A DNA stretch of 64,000 nt from Spirosoma endbachense (lineage in GTDB: Bacteria; Bacteroidota; Bacteroidia; Cytophagales; Spirosomataceae), in assembly GCF_010233585.1 (NCBI RefSeq), contig NZ_CP045997.1, positions 62,001-126,000 of the forward strand, in the 5' to 3' direction. The first letter of the stretch is position 1; each line of letters begins with the position of its first letter. Shown here piece after piece: positions 34,903-45,100 of this stretch. Made by a program: the position numbers and the translations under genes. The notes beneath the pieces were generated by a model, which worked only from the letters and a program-made list of their open reading frames with translations, was not told where the DNA came from and searched no databases.

Positions 34903-35256
34903 CTAAATCCCAATATACACCTTTCCGTCCTTAATTTTTACGGAATAGGTGTTAATCTGGTAAGAATCGTCGTTCAGGCATTGGCCGGTCTGAAGCGAAA
35001 ATGTCTTCTTATGAAACGGACAGGCAACTTTCGGCTCGTCGGACTGGCTACCAATCATACCCCGTGACAAGGCCATTTGCTGACGATGCGGACATTCGTT
35101 GTCTGTGGCATACCACTTGCCCCGCCGGGTGAAATTATAGATGGCAATTTGCTTTCCTTCGATCAGTGCGCAGGCGCCACCGTCTTCGGGAATATCGTCT
35201 ACCCGACAAGCCAGATGCCAGGTTATTTCGTGTTTGGGTGCAACAAGAACTTCCAT
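34903..35256 (-). CDS. nirD: nitrite reductase small subunit (Rieske-type)
   Basis: A 117-residue Rieske-fold protein, partner of NirB in NAD(P)H-dependent reduction of nitrite to ammonium in the cytoplasm. It retains all ligands for a [2Fe-2S] cluster: Cys-Pro-His in ECPHRQQM and Cys-Pro-Phe-His in ACPFHKKTF. Escherichia coli NirD lacks these ligands, so this version may really carry the cluster. It follows nirB by 124 bases on the same strand. Confidence 0.92.
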   Translation of the reverse strand: MEVLVAPKHEITWHLACRVDDIPEDGGACALIEGKQIAIYNFTRRGKWYATDNECPHRQQMALSRGMIGSQSDEPKVACPFHKKTFSLQTGQCLNDDSYQINTYSVKIKDGKVYIGI

Positions 35257-35380
35257 GGGTTGTATTAGTGTAAGGAGTGAAGAAATTTGTTTTTGACTCT
35301 ATTGGCAGATTTTCAGGGGCCGATTTACTGGAGCTAGTGTTTGAGCTGGCTCATAGATCAATACCATAAACCAAATGCCG

Positions 35381-37915
35381 CTATGCCCATTCTTTAGCGC
35401 GTTTCTGATCGCGCAGGGCATCGAATTGAACAGTGGGGTCTTTCTTCTCAGGAACATTCACAAAGTGAGTAAATCGCTTGCGGAGCTCTGGATTTTCAAC
35501 CACTTCCGTCCATTCACATTTGAATGTATCGACGAGTAGCTGCATCTCTTTTTCCAGATCATCGGCTATGCCCAAAACATCGTCCAGAACAACGGCTTTG
35601 AGGTAGGTCATTCCACCCTCCAGTTTGTTGAGCCAGGTTGCCGTGCGGGTGAGTGGGTCGGCTGTTTTGATGTAGAACATCAGGAACCGGTCGATGTAGC
35701 GAATGCAGGTTTCCTTATCGACATCGGAAGCCAGTAACTGGGCGTGCTGGGGTTTGGAGCCGCCGTTGCCACCTACATACAGGTTCCAGCCTTTCTCGGT
35801 AGCTATGATGCCAAAATCTTTACTTTGGGCTTCGGCGCATTCGCGGATACAGCCCGATACACCCGACTTGATTTTATGCGGAGACCGAACACCTTTATAC
35901 CGATCTTCGACTTCAATTGCGAACGAAACCGAATCCTGAACGCCATAACGGCACCAGGTGCTGCCAACACAGCTTTTTACGGTGCGCAGGGATTTGCCGT
36001 ATGCGTGGCCACTTTCAAAACCGGCGGCAATTAACTCTTCCCAGATGTTAGGCAAATCGCTGACGTGCGCACCGAACAGGTCGATCCGCTGCCCGCCCGT
36101 AATTTTCGTATAAAGACCATACTTCTTGGCGACCTGACCAATGACGATCAGCTTATCGGGTGTGATTTCGCCACCTGGAATGCGTGGCACTACGGAGTAG
36201 GTTCCGCCTTTCTGAATATTGGCCAGAAAGCGATCATTGGAGTCCTGAATCGTTGCCCGGCCTTTTTCCAGAATGTTTTCATTCCAGAGGCTGGCCAGAA
36301 TTGATGCAACGGCGGGTTTACAAACTTCACATCCATCGCCATGCCCGAACTGATCCAGAACGGTGCCGTATGTTTTCAGACCGTTGATTTTCACCAGATC
36401 CAGCAATTCCTGACGGGTGTAGTCAAAGTGTTCGCAGAGGATATTTCGTACGTAAATTCCCTGCTGCTTCATAACGCCCTGAATGATGTCTTTAACCATT
36501 GGCGTACATCCTCCGCAACCTGTGCAGGCTTTGGTGGCTTTTTTCAGCGCGTCGATGGTGGTATGACCATTCTGGCTAATTTCATGGCAAAGTGTGGCTT
36601 TCGTTATTGCTTCGCAGGAGCAGATCAGCGCATCATCGGGGAGGCTCATGATCCCCCCAACGGATGTTGCGGCTCCCGTATCATCACCACCGCGGGAACC
36701 CAGAATCAGATCTTCGGGATTGGGTGGCAAAATGGTTTTATTCTTACAGGTCTGCAACAGCATGTTATACTGCTCGGCGTCACCCACCAGAATTCCACCT
36801 AAAAGCTCTCTGCCATCGGCTGATATATTAACGCGTTTGTAAACACCCTTGGCTTTGTTTTCGTAAACGATTGTCCGACAGTCTGCTCCTTCGGCAAACG
36901 GATTGCCAAAAGAAGCAACGTCGGTGCCGATCAACTTCAGTTTGGTCGACATATCAAAGGGCTTAAACTCTTTGGATTCACCCATGAGTTGCAGCGCGAC
37001 CACTTCAGCCATTTCATAACCGGGTGCTACCAGCCCATAAATCATGTGGTGAGCAACGGCACATTCACCAATGGCAAAAATGGACGGATCGGACGTTTGC
37101 AGGAAATTATCGACAATAATTCCTCCGCGTGGGTGTGTATCGATTCCCGCCGATTTCGCTAACTCGTCGCGTGGGCGAATACCGGCCGAAATGACCAGCA
37201 TATCAACATCCAGTTTGGAGCCGTCGGCAAATTGCATACCTGTTATGGTATCTTCGCCCGTTATTTCCTGTGTACTTTTTGAGAGGTGAATCGTCAGGCC
37301 AAGTGATTCGAGCTGGCGTTGCAAAATACCCGAACCGGCATCATCGATCTGGCGGGGCATCAGGCGAGTGGCAAACTCGACGACATGCGTCTCTTCTATG
37401 CCTAAATCAAGTAGAGCTTTGGCCGCTTCCAGACCCAGTAGGCCACCGCCCAGAACGGCCCCTTTCCTGGCTTTACGCGCATACGATTGAATGAGGTCAA
37501 GATCTTCAATCGTGCGATAAACAAAAACGCCATCTTTTTCGACACCGGCTACGGGTGGAACAAACGCGCCGGAGCCAGTGGCCAGTATCAGATAGTCGTA
37601 AGGTACTACCAGGCCATGATGGGAACGAACTTCTTTACGCTCCCGATCAATATCAACTGCCGGATCGCTCAGATAAAGCTGTATGCCATTCTCGGCGTAC
37701 CAATTTTCGGGTGCCAGCGTCAGATCTTCGGCTGTTTTACCTGCAAAGTAGGCACTCAGGTGAACCCGATCGTAGGCGACACGTGGTTCTTCCCCAAAAA
37801 CAGTTAGTGTAAACTGTTGCCCATTTTTTTGTTTGGCTATTAATTTCTCGCAGAACTTATAGCCTACCATGCCATTACCAATGACAACGATTCGATTGTT
37901 TTTGTTTGTGTTCAT
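35381..37915 (-). CDS. nirB: assimilatory nitrite reductase [NAD(P)H] large subunit
   Basis: An 844-residue enzyme of normal length. Order of domains: FAD/NAD-binding (VVIGNGMVGYKFCEKL at the start, later AVLGGGLLGLEAAKAL), a BFD [2Fe-2S] region with CSCEAITKATLC and CTGCGGC, then ferredoxin-like and sirohaem/[4Fe-4S] domains. The sirohaem cluster ligands are SCVGSTWC (C-X5-C) and GCIRECA (C-X3-C). It reduces nitrite to ammonium with six electrons. Its ATG is overlapped by the dyad ATAGTT-N6-AACTAT, which also occurs before the divergent sirohaem methyltransferase gene. Confidence 0.96.
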   Translation of the reverse strand: MNTNKNNRIVVIGNGMVGYKFCEKLIAKQKNGQQFTLTVFGEEPRVAYDRVHLSAYFAGKTAEDLTLAPENWYAENGIQLYLSDPAVDIDRERKEVRSHHGLVVPYDYLILATGSGAFVPPVAGVEKDGVFVYRTIEDLDLIQSYARKARKGAVLGGGLLGLEAAKALLDLGIEETHVVEFATRLMPRQIDDAGSGILQRQLESLGLTIHLSKSTQEITGEDTITGMQFADGSKLDVDMLVISAGIRPRDELAKSAGIDTHPRGGIIVDNFLQTSDPSIFAIGECAVAHHMIYGLVAPGYEMAEVVALQLMGESKEFKPFDMSTKLKLIGTDVASFGNPFAEGADCRTIVYENKAKGVYKRVNISADGRELLGGILVGDAEQYNMLLQTCKNKTILPPNPEDLILGSRGGDDTGAATSVGGIMSLPDDALICSCEAITKATLCHEISQNGHTTIDALKKATKACTGCGGCTPMVKDIIQGVMKQQGIYVRNILCEHFDYTRQELLDLVKINGLKTYGTVLDQFGHGDGCEVCKPAVASILASLWNENILEKGRATIQDSNDRFLANIQKGGTYSVVPRIPGGEITPDKLIVIGQVAKKYGLYTKITGGQRIDLFGAHVSDLPNIWEELIAAGFESGHAYGKSLRTVKSCVGSTWCRYGVQDSVSFAIEVEDRYKGVRSPHKIKSGVSGCIRECAEAQSKDFGIIATEKGWNLYVGGNGGSKPQHAQLLASDVDKETCIRYIDRFLMFYIKTADPLTRTATWLNKLEGGMTYLKAVVLDDVLGIADDLEKEMQLLVDTFKCEWTEVVENPELRKRFTHFVNVPEKKDPTVQFDALRDQKRAKEWA

Positions 37916-37931
37916 AGTTATAACTAACTAT
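37914..37931. promoter_or_regulatory. candidate operator at the nirB start
   Basis: Dyad ATAGTT-ATAACT-AACTAT overlapping the nirB start codon. The same outline (ATAGTT-N6-AACTAT) recurs at 38134-38151 in the same divergent gap. Confidence 0.4.
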
Positions 37932-38088
37932 TTCATTATGAAAACCCTGTTATGGTATTGTATTATTTTTAGAAAATTGCTTTTTGCCCCCACAAAAAGA
38001 CAGCTCAAAAATAAAAGGTCATTTTGGTAAAACCTAACATTATATTTGTCTTAAAGTCAATTTTGAAACATATTTTTTCAGAAAAGAC

Positions 38089-38118
38089 TTGTTTTTAAGA
38101 ATTCATGCTCTAATTTTG
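38089..38118 (+). promoter_or_regulatory. promoter of the sirohaem methyltransferase gene
   Basis: TTG at 38089, a 19-base spacer and TAATTTTG at 38111-38118 fit the Bacteroidota consensus. The 5' leader would be about 70 bases and contain the second ATAGTT-N6-AACTAT dyad. A further TATATTTG at 38041 is a weaker option. Confidence 0.55.
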
Positions 38119-38133
38119 AAGCAGAAATAGCAC

Positions 38134-38151
38134 ATAGTTGTATTTAACTAT
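38134..38151. promoter_or_regulatory. candidate operator in the sirohaem methyltransferase leader
   Basis: Dyad ATAGTT-GTATTT-AACTAT, 16 bases downstream of the predicted -7 element. It matches the dyad at the nirB start in both arms and spacing. A position after the transcription start would suit repression. Confidence 0.4.
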
Positions 38152-38195
38152 AAATAGTACATTGTTGCTATTTAACCATTTGACATAGTATCGAT

Positions 38196-38954
38196 ATGCA
38201 GCCAAAGCTTACACTCGTGGGGGCGGGTCCCGGCGACGGCGAATTGATCACCTTGAAAGGGATCAGGACGCTACGGCAAGCCGATGTCGTTTTATACGAC
38301 GACCTTGCCAATGCTACTTTACTGGAGTTTGCACCGGAACAATCCCTTAAATTATATGTAGGGAAGCGGGCTGGTAAAGCTTCGTTTACGCAGGACGAAA
38401 TCAACGAACTGATCATTCGCCTGGCGCAGGAGCATGGGCATGTTGTCCGGCTCAAAGGAGGAGATCCCTATGTATTTGGGCGTGGATTTGAAGAGTATGA
38501 CTACGCCCGTCAGTATGGAATCTGTTGTGAAGTAGTGCCGGGTGTATCGAGCAGTATTGCCGTAGCGGCTTCGCAGGGTATTCCGGTAACCAGCCGGGGA
38601 GTGAGCGAAAGCTTCTGGGTAATTACGGGCACAACCCGCCATGGCGAACTGGCCGACGATATGCGGCTGGCCGTTCAGTCCAAAGCAACTGTAGTTGTGC
38701 TGATGGGAATGAGTAAATTAAGTGAAATATGTGCCATGTATTGTCAGGCCGGGCGTGGTTATATGCCCATGGCGGTCATACAGAACGGTACGCGCGCTGA
38801 TGAACAGTGCGTGGTTGGTCAGGTCTGGAATATACCTCAGCTGGTGGCAGAGCAGGGCGTGGGGGCGCCCGCTGTGCTGATTATCGGGGAGGTCGTTTCG
38901 CTTCATCCATCCTATGTGGCGGAATGTTTGCGTAACGCTGGCGTGGCCATCTAG
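38196..38954 (+). CDS. cobA: uroporphyrinogen-III C-methyltransferase
   Basis: A 252-residue SAM-dependent methyltransferase that turns uroporphyrinogen III into precorrin-2, the first step to sirohaem, the cofactor of NirB. Family motifs are VGAGPGDGELITLKG at the N-terminus, VVLYDDLAN, and VRLKGGDPYVFGRG. It lacks the CysG dehydrogenase/ferrochelatase part, so those steps are encoded elsewhere. It is divergent from nirB and followed by a terminator-like hairpin, so it is likely a single-gene unit controlled together with nirB. Confidence 0.95.
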   Translation: MQPKLTLVGAGPGDGELITLKGIRTLRQADVVLYDDLANATLLEFAPEQSLKLYVGKRAGKASFTQDEINELIIRLAQEHGHVVRLKGGDPYVFGRGFEEYDYARQYGICCEVVPGVSSSIAVAASQGIPVTSRGVSESFWVITGTTRHGELADDMRLAVQSKATVVVLMGMSKLSEICAMYCQAGRGYMPMAVIQNGTRADEQCVVGQVWNIPQLVAEQGVGAPAVLIIGEVVSLHPSYVAECLRNAGVAI

Positions 38955-38960
38955 CAAAAA

Positions 38961-38995
38961 GGCCGATCCGGTGTGGGGGCACCGTTGGATCGGCC
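38961..38995 (+). terminator. hairpin after cobA
   Basis: Stem GGCCGATCC with GGATCGGCC, extended inside by GGTG/CACC, 6 bases after the stop codon. The tail lacks a clear T-run, so termination strength is uncertain. Confidence 0.6.
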
Positions 38996-39130
38996 AAACA
39001 GGGTTTGTCTATGTATAACACAAACGCTTCAAAGAAAATGAAAAAAAACACGTAAAGCAAACCGGCTTCTTTCGCGTTGGGCAGGGTGTCAGTCACGCAC
39101 ACCATCGATCCGGAACCCAACATTCGCTTC

Positions 39131-39138
39131 TAACTTTG
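39131..39138 (+). promoter_or_regulatory. possible -7 element before the porin gene
   Basis: TAACTTTG matches TAnnTTTG and lies 84 bases before the porin start; no good TTG is found at the -33 distance. A small dyad ACTAC-N6-GTAGT follows in the leader. It may drive the porin-narK-nasA-rubredoxin genes. Confidence 0.35.
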
Positions 39139-39221
39139 CTAACCGTCTGAGAGCTACTACGCCTGTGTAGTCAGAACGACTGTTTGCCGACACCATTCAT
39201 TTTCTTGAATTAATCCCTATC

Positions 39222-40769
39222 ATGATGAAATCTTTCCTAACGCGATTATCGCTTTTGGGTGCATTGCTATTGGGTTTTCGGTCGCAGCTGAACGCACAGT
39301 TCTCCTTGATTGGCCAGCTGCGTACACGCACCGAACTGCGTCACGGCTTCGGTAATCTGCCCGTTAAAGATAGCCCGATGGCTGCTTTCACTTCGCAGCG
39401 GGCTCGCCTGACATTTGGCTATAAATGGGACCGCATTACGTTTGGCCTGGCCATTCAGGATGTGCGGGTCTGGGGCCAGGATGCCTCGACGATTTCCAAT
39501 GCCGATGGAAACCGACTGATGGTTCACGAGGCATGGGCTGATGTGGCCCTGATCAATAGAGCCGATACGACCATGAAATTCAGGCCGATCGATTATCTGT
39601 CCTTAAAGATTGGCCGTCAGGAACTTGTCTATGACGATGTGCGCCTTCTTGGCAATCTGGACTGGCTGCAACAGGGACGTCGGTTCGATGCGGCATTGCT
39701 CAAGGCTCAACACCACGGCTGGGCACTGGATTTAGGGGTTGGATTTAATCAGAACACCGATGCGTTTGGCGTTGCCGGTACGTATTATACACCCGCCAAT
39801 GTGCCTACATCGGCACTATCGACCCAAAATATAACCTTGGCCATTCCGGCCGGTTTTCTGCCTACCACTGGAAAAGGTGGAGCGCCCGTGGTGACGAATG
39901 CCGTAAGTACTAACGGGCAAAATCAGCAGTTCAAGTCGTTTCAGATGGTTTATCTGACCCGGAAGTTTGGCAGTTCGGCGGCCCGGCAAACAAAGTTTTC
40001 GGCTTTGTTCTTTAAAGATGATTTTCAGAAGTACCGGATTGACTCTATTGGTGCTGTCAGTACGGGTTACGTATATGGGAGACGTTATGACGTAACCGGT
40101 ACCAATTCGCGGATAACATACGGCGCTATGCTCACGGGGCAATTTCAATTTGCCAAAGCAAACCAGGCTTTGTGGCAGGTTTTTGGGTATGCTCAGCAGG
40201 GGAAAGATCGGGATGGACTACAGCTCAAAAATGCCTACCACTACGGAGCCAACCTGATGATCCAGAAAGGGGTTCTGAGCATTGGACCCGGTTATGAGGT
40301 GCTGTCTGGTAATAATGACGCGACGATTAAAGCGGGCGAAACCAGTCGATTCGATCCACTTTATGGTACTCCACATCGACACTGGGGCTATATGGACTAT
40401 TTCTATGTCGGAACCGGCTCGCCGTCTGGCGGTTTGCAGGATGCTTTTCTGAAGTTCAAATACACGGGAAAACGCCTGACCACTACGTTTGATGTGCATT
40501 ATTTCGCACTGGCCAACACGACGTTCAACAAAATGCCTGATGCGCTGCCAGCTACCCCACTGGCATCAAAACTGGGTATGGAATATGATCTGATTGCCAC
40601 GTATGCCCTGAACAAAGTCACTACCGTAGAGGCTGGTTACGCCATCATGAACGGCACCAACACCCTGGAGTACACGAAACAGGGAACTATGAATCAGAAA
40701 GATAAAGTCGGCACCTGGGCTTATCTGATGATCAACATTCGACCGGATTTTTTAGCATCCAAAAAGTAA
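39222..40769 (+). CDS. outer-membrane porin, alginate-export-like family
   Basis: A 515-residue beta-barrel protein with signal peptide (ends near SQLNAQ). The amphipathic strands begin with LIGQLRTRTELRHGFGN, and the middle reads DYLSLKIGRQELVYDDVRLLG, typical of the alginate_exp porin family. As the first gene of the nitrate set, followed 36 bases later by the nitrate transporter, it probably lets nitrate or nitrite cross the outer membrane. The name of the family does not mean that alginate is exported here. Confidence 0.85.
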   Translation: MMKSFLTRLSLLGALLLGFRSQLNAQFSLIGQLRTRTELRHGFGNLPVKDSPMAAFTSQRARLTFGYKWDRITFGLAIQDVRVWGQDASTISNADGNRLMVHEAWADVALINRADTTMKFRPIDYLSLKIGRQELVYDDVRLLGNLDWLQQGRRFDAALLKAQHHGWALDLGVGFNQNTDAFGVAGTYYTPANVPTSALSTQNITLAIPAGFLPTTGKGGAPVVTNAVSTNGQNQQFKSFQMVYLTRKFGSSAARQTKFSALFFKDDFQKYRIDSIGAVSTGYVYGRRYDVTGTNSRITYGAMLTGQFQFAKANQALWQVFGYAQQGKDRDGLQLKNAYHYGANLMIQKGVLSIGPGYEVLSGNNDATIKAGETSRFDPLYGTPHRHWGYMDYFYVGTGSPSGGLQDAFLKFKYTGKRLTTTFDVHYFALANTTFNKMPDALPATPLASKLGMEYDLIATYALNKVTTVEAGYAIMNGTNTLEYTKQGTMNQKDKVGTWAYLMINIRPDFLASKK

Positions 40770-40805
40770 TCAGTGCTAATCAACACCATCTAAACGCATA
40801 CAACC

Positions 40806-42107
40806 ATGAATCTGTCATCGAATAAGCCACTTACTTCGCTGAATATTTTCCGTTTCGACGGCGTCCAGATGCGGACGTTCCACATCACCTGGTTAACTTT
40901 TTTTGTCTGTTTCTTTGGCTGGTTCGGACTGGCTCCACTGATGCCCGCCATCCGGGCCGACCTGGGGCTGACTAAACCGCAGGTCGGGAACACCATCATT
41001 GCGGCTGTATCGGCCACCATTTTTGCCCGACTGATTGTCGGGAAACTCTGCGACACCTGGGGACCACGCAAAACCTACACCGCCCTGCTCGTATTGGGCT
41101 CGCTACCGGTTATGTTTGTTGGGCTGGCCCACGATTACACGACATTTTTACTCTTTCGGCTGGCCATTGGGGTCATTGGTGCATCGTTTGTAATCACGCA
41201 GGTGCATACCTCCCTGATGTTCGCTCCGAAAATTAAAGGGACCGTTAACGCAGTTGCGGGCGGCTGGGGCAACCTGGGCGGTGGTATCACGCAACTGGCA
41301 ATGCCGGTGATCATGGCCGCGATCGTTGGTTTTGGTTATACAAAACCAGAAGCCTGGCGGCTGGCAATGGTGGTGCCGGGTATTATGATGCTCATCATGG
41401 CGTTTTTGTATTTCCGTTTTACGAAAGACACACCTGCCGGTAACTACGACGAAATTCAGCGGTCGGCTCAGACCGGTGAGAAGGTAAGTTTCTGGGAAGC
41501 CTGCGCCGACATTCGGGTTTGGGCGCTGGCCCTGGCTTATGCCTGCTGCTTCGGCATGGAAATTACATTCGATGGCGTGGCTGCCCTATACTTCTTCGAT
41601 AATTTCAAGATGGAAGAAACCCAGGCTGGTTTCTGGGCCATGCTCTTCGGCGGTATGAATATTTTTGCCCGTGCGCTGGGCGGTATCGTGGCCGATAAAG
41701 TAGGTAACAAATACGGCATGCGTGGAAAGGGCGTTTTGCTGGCGGCTATGCTGTTGCTGGAAGGTGTTGGTATTATGCTGTTTGCGCAGGCCGGTAATCT
41801 GCCAATGGCTATTGCAACCATGCTATCCTTCGCGCTCTTTCTGAAAATGTCGAATGGGGGGACCTATGCCATTGTTCCCTTTGTCAACCCGAAGGCTGTT
41901 GGAGTGATCTCTGGCGTGGTAGGGGCAGGGGGCAACGTTGGTGGAATGCTAATGGGCTTTCTGTTCAAGTCGCAGTCAATTTCCTACGGCCAAGCTTTCC
42001 TGTACATCGGTGCGATCGTCGCAGCCGTCGGTTTAACCTTATTCCTGGTCAACTTTGGTAAGACGGTAGTAGCCGAACCAGCCGAAGCTGAATTGCAAAC
42101 CGCTTAA
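40806..42107 (+). CDS. NarK/NasA-type nitrate/nitrite transporter
   Basis: A 433-residue major facilitator protein with 12 hydrophobic segments. The nitrate-signature glycine-rich helices are present: GGWGNLGGGITQLAMP in TM5 and GVVGAGGNVGGMLMGFLF near TM11. It imports nitrate for the reductase encoded next. A long hairpin separates it from that gene. Confidence 0.93.
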   Translation: MNLSSNKPLTSLNIFRFDGVQMRTFHITWLTFFVCFFGWFGLAPLMPAIRADLGLTKPQVGNTIIAAVSATIFARLIVGKLCDTWGPRKTYTALLVLGSLPVMFVGLAHDYTTFLLFRLAIGVIGASFVITQVHTSLMFAPKIKGTVNAVAGGWGNLGGGITQLAMPVIMAAIVGFGYTKPEAWRLAMVVPGIMMLIMAFLYFRFTKDTPAGNYDEIQRSAQTGEKVSFWEACADIRVWALALAYACCFGMEITFDGVAALYFFDNFKMEETQAGFWAMLFGGMNIFARALGGIVADKVGNKYGMRGKGVLLAAMLLLEGVGIMLFAQAGNLPMAIATMLSFALFLKMSNGGTYAIVPFVNPKAVGVISGVVGAGGNVGGMLMGFLFKSQSISYGQAFLYIGAIVAAVGLTLFLVNFGKTVVAEPAEAELQTA

Positions 42108-42119
42108 ACAGTGAAAATA

Positions 42120-42174
42120 TAGCGTGAAAAGTAGAGAATAAACTACTCGTAGCTCTTCTTCACTTTTCACGCTA
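42120..42174 (+). other. hairpin between the nitrate transporter and reductase genes
   Basis: Perfect 13-bp arms (TAGCGTGAAAAGT and ACTTTTCACGCTA) around 29 bases fill the gap before the nitrate reductase start. Without a T-run after the stem, it may be an attenuator or processing site rather than an end of transcription. Confidence 0.5.
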
Positions 42175-42195
42175 CAGTTGTCACTCAAAATCATT

Positions 42196-45100
42196 ATGAC
42201 TCATCAAACGACCTGTTGCTATTGTGGCGTTGGCTGTGGAATCGTAGTCAGGCAGGAACCGAACGGGCGATTGACCGTTGAGGGCGATAAGCAGCACCCG
42301 TCGAACCGGGGTATGCTCTGCTCGAAAGGTATGAATCTGCATTACACGGTTATGGATCAGTCAGACCGATTGCTATATCCACAGATGCGGCTCAATCGGT
42401 CGATGCCGATGCAGCGGGTGAGTTGGGATGCAGCTCTGGAGCGTACAGCGGCTGTTTTTAAAACGTTTATTCAGAAATATGGTCCGGATTCGGTGGCGTT
42501 TTATGTGTCGGGGCAGTGCCTGACCGAAGAATATTACCTGGTCAATAAGCTCATCAAAGGATTTATTGGCTCCAATAACATCGATACCAACTCCCGGCTG
42601 TGCATGAGCTCGGCGGTGGTTGGCTACAAACTATCGCTGGGTGAAGATTCGGTACCGGTTTGTTACGATGACATTGAAGAAGCAGATGTATTCTACGTGC
42701 AGGGGGCTAATCCGGCCTGGTGCCATCCGATTCTGTGGCGCCGGATCGAAGCGCATAAGGCGGCCAATCCACACGTTAAAATCATCTGCATTGATCCGCG
42801 CCGGACCGACACGGCCCGGTCGGCCGATTTGCATTTACCCATCCTACCCGGCACTGATATTGTCCTGAACAATGCCATTGGGCGGTTACTCATCGAAAAG
42901 GGATTCATTGACAATGAATTCATTAGCAATCACGCCGATGGTTTTGAGGCTTATCGGGAGCAGGTCATGAAGCGGACGCTGGTCGAAGCGGCTGATCTGT
43001 GTGGGATTGAGCCTGATGATATCGAGCAGGCAGCTTACTGGATCGGACGCTCGAAAGGCTTCCTGTCGCTCTGGACAATGGGGCTGAATCAGTCCGTAGT
43101 TGGCGTCAATAAAAACCTGTCACTCATTAATTTACACCTCATTACAGGGCGGATTGGTAAACCGGGCAATGGCCCGTTCTCACTTACCGGACAGCCAAAC
43201 GCAATGGGCGGTCGCGAAACGGGTGGACTGGCCAATGTGTTACCCGCCCATCGTGATGTGACGAACGCAGTTCACCGCGCCGAAGTAGAAGCATTTTGGC
43301 AGGGACCCGTCAGGATTGCCGCCAAACCCGGCCTGACAGCCACCGAAATGTTCGATGCGCTGGCCGATGGTCATCTAAAAGCCATCTGGATCATCAATAC
43401 GAATCCAATGGTGAGTATGCCCGACGCCAATGCAGTGGAGAAGGCGCTCAAAAACGCCCGTTTCGTTGTTGTGCAGGATGTGTCGAACCGGGCCGATACG
43501 GTGCCGTTTGCCGATGTCGTGCTACCGGCTGCGGCCTGGCTCGAAAAAGAAGGCACGATGACCAATGCCGAACGTCGGATTGCCTACCTGCCTAACGTGA
43601 TCGATGCGCCGGGTGAAGCCTTACCCGATGCCGAAATTATCTGGCGTTTTGCGCAGAAAATGGGCTTTGGTGATTCATTTAACTACGCTAATTCTGCCGA
43701 GGTTTATCAGGAATATACCCAACTCACGGCCGGAACCAATGTCGATGTGACGGGCGTGAGTTATGAGCTGCTGAAGCGGAAACGGACGGTACAATGGCCA
43801 TTTCCGGCAAACAGCGAGCCGTTAGATGTGAACAGCGACAACTGTGTTCCAGTCGGAACGAAGCGACTGTTTACGGATCATCGGTTTTATACGCCGAATG
43901 AGCGGGCTCAGATTCATGCTGTTCCGGATGGCAATGCCTCTGAACCAACTGACGATGACTTCCCGCTGGTGCTGACTACCGGCCGTATCCGCGACCAGTG
44001 GCACACCATGACCAAGACGGGACGTGTAGCGAAACTCAATCAGCATAGTCCGCAGCCGTTCCTCCAAATTCATCCGGACGATGCCCGGACACGTGGCATT
44101 CGTGACGGGCAGTTGGTCGTTGTGCGTGGGCGACGCGGGGAGGTCCGGGTAAAGGCTCAGCTTACCGACGATGTGCGTTCGGGGCTGTGTTTTCTGCCCA
44201 TGCACTGGGGGAAGATTCTCAACAGCAATCTGAACCGGGCCAATAACCTGACCAATTCACTCGTTGATCCGCGGTCTAAAGAGCCTGATTTTAAGTTTAC
44301 GGCCGTAACGGTTTTGCCGTACCGTAAGCCGCAGGAAAAAATTATCATTATTGGGGCTGGCTCGGCTGGACTTGGGTTCATCAATGCCTATCGATTGGTC
44401 AATGCCGACGATGAAATTCACGTTTTTTCCAAAGAGATTTACCCGTTTTACAACCGGGTACTCCTGCCCGACTATATCAGTGGCGAACAATCGTGGGAGC
44501 AACTCGTCAAACTGCGTGAAGACCAGTTTGAGGATGCGAATATCATTGTGCACAAAGGTGTCAGCGTTGCTCATATCGACCGGAAGGCGAAAGTGGTCAC
44601 CGATAGCGATGGCGTTGAACATACGTATGACAAGATTTTGCTGGGAACCGGAAGCCGGGCTTTCATGCCTAAAAGTGTACCTCGTTTGCCGGGTATTTTC
44701 AACATGCGATCGCGGCTCGATGCCGATTCGCTTCTGCCGTTTCTGCAACGATCGCCGGATGATTCGACCGAACCCCATGCCGTAATTGTCGGAGGGGGAT
44801 TGTTGGGGCTCGAATTGGCGGCCTCGCTGCGGCAGATTGGTGTTCGGGTTACAGTTATTCAGCGGGGTGGGCGATTTATGGAACGCCAGCTTGATCCGCT
44901 TGCCAGTGAATTGCTATACCTCGAACTGCTGGATCGGGGCATCGACGTCTATTTCAATGAAGAAGTTCAGACGTTTATGGGAAACGGACACGTAGAGGGT
45001 ATCCAACTGAATTCGGGCCGAAAGATTCAGTGCCAGGTCGTTGTGGTGGCCATTGGAACAGAGCCAAACATCGAACTGGCGCGCGATGCCGGATTGGTAT

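Noticed and set aside
39222..40769. Alginate export function for the porin
   Set aside because: The family name suggests it, but no alginate synthesis gene is nearby and the flanking genes serve nitrate use.
44257..44778. 173-codon minus-strand frame within the nitrate reductase gene
   Set aside because: The plus strand encodes the FAD-binding motif here; the antisense translation has no protein-like signature.
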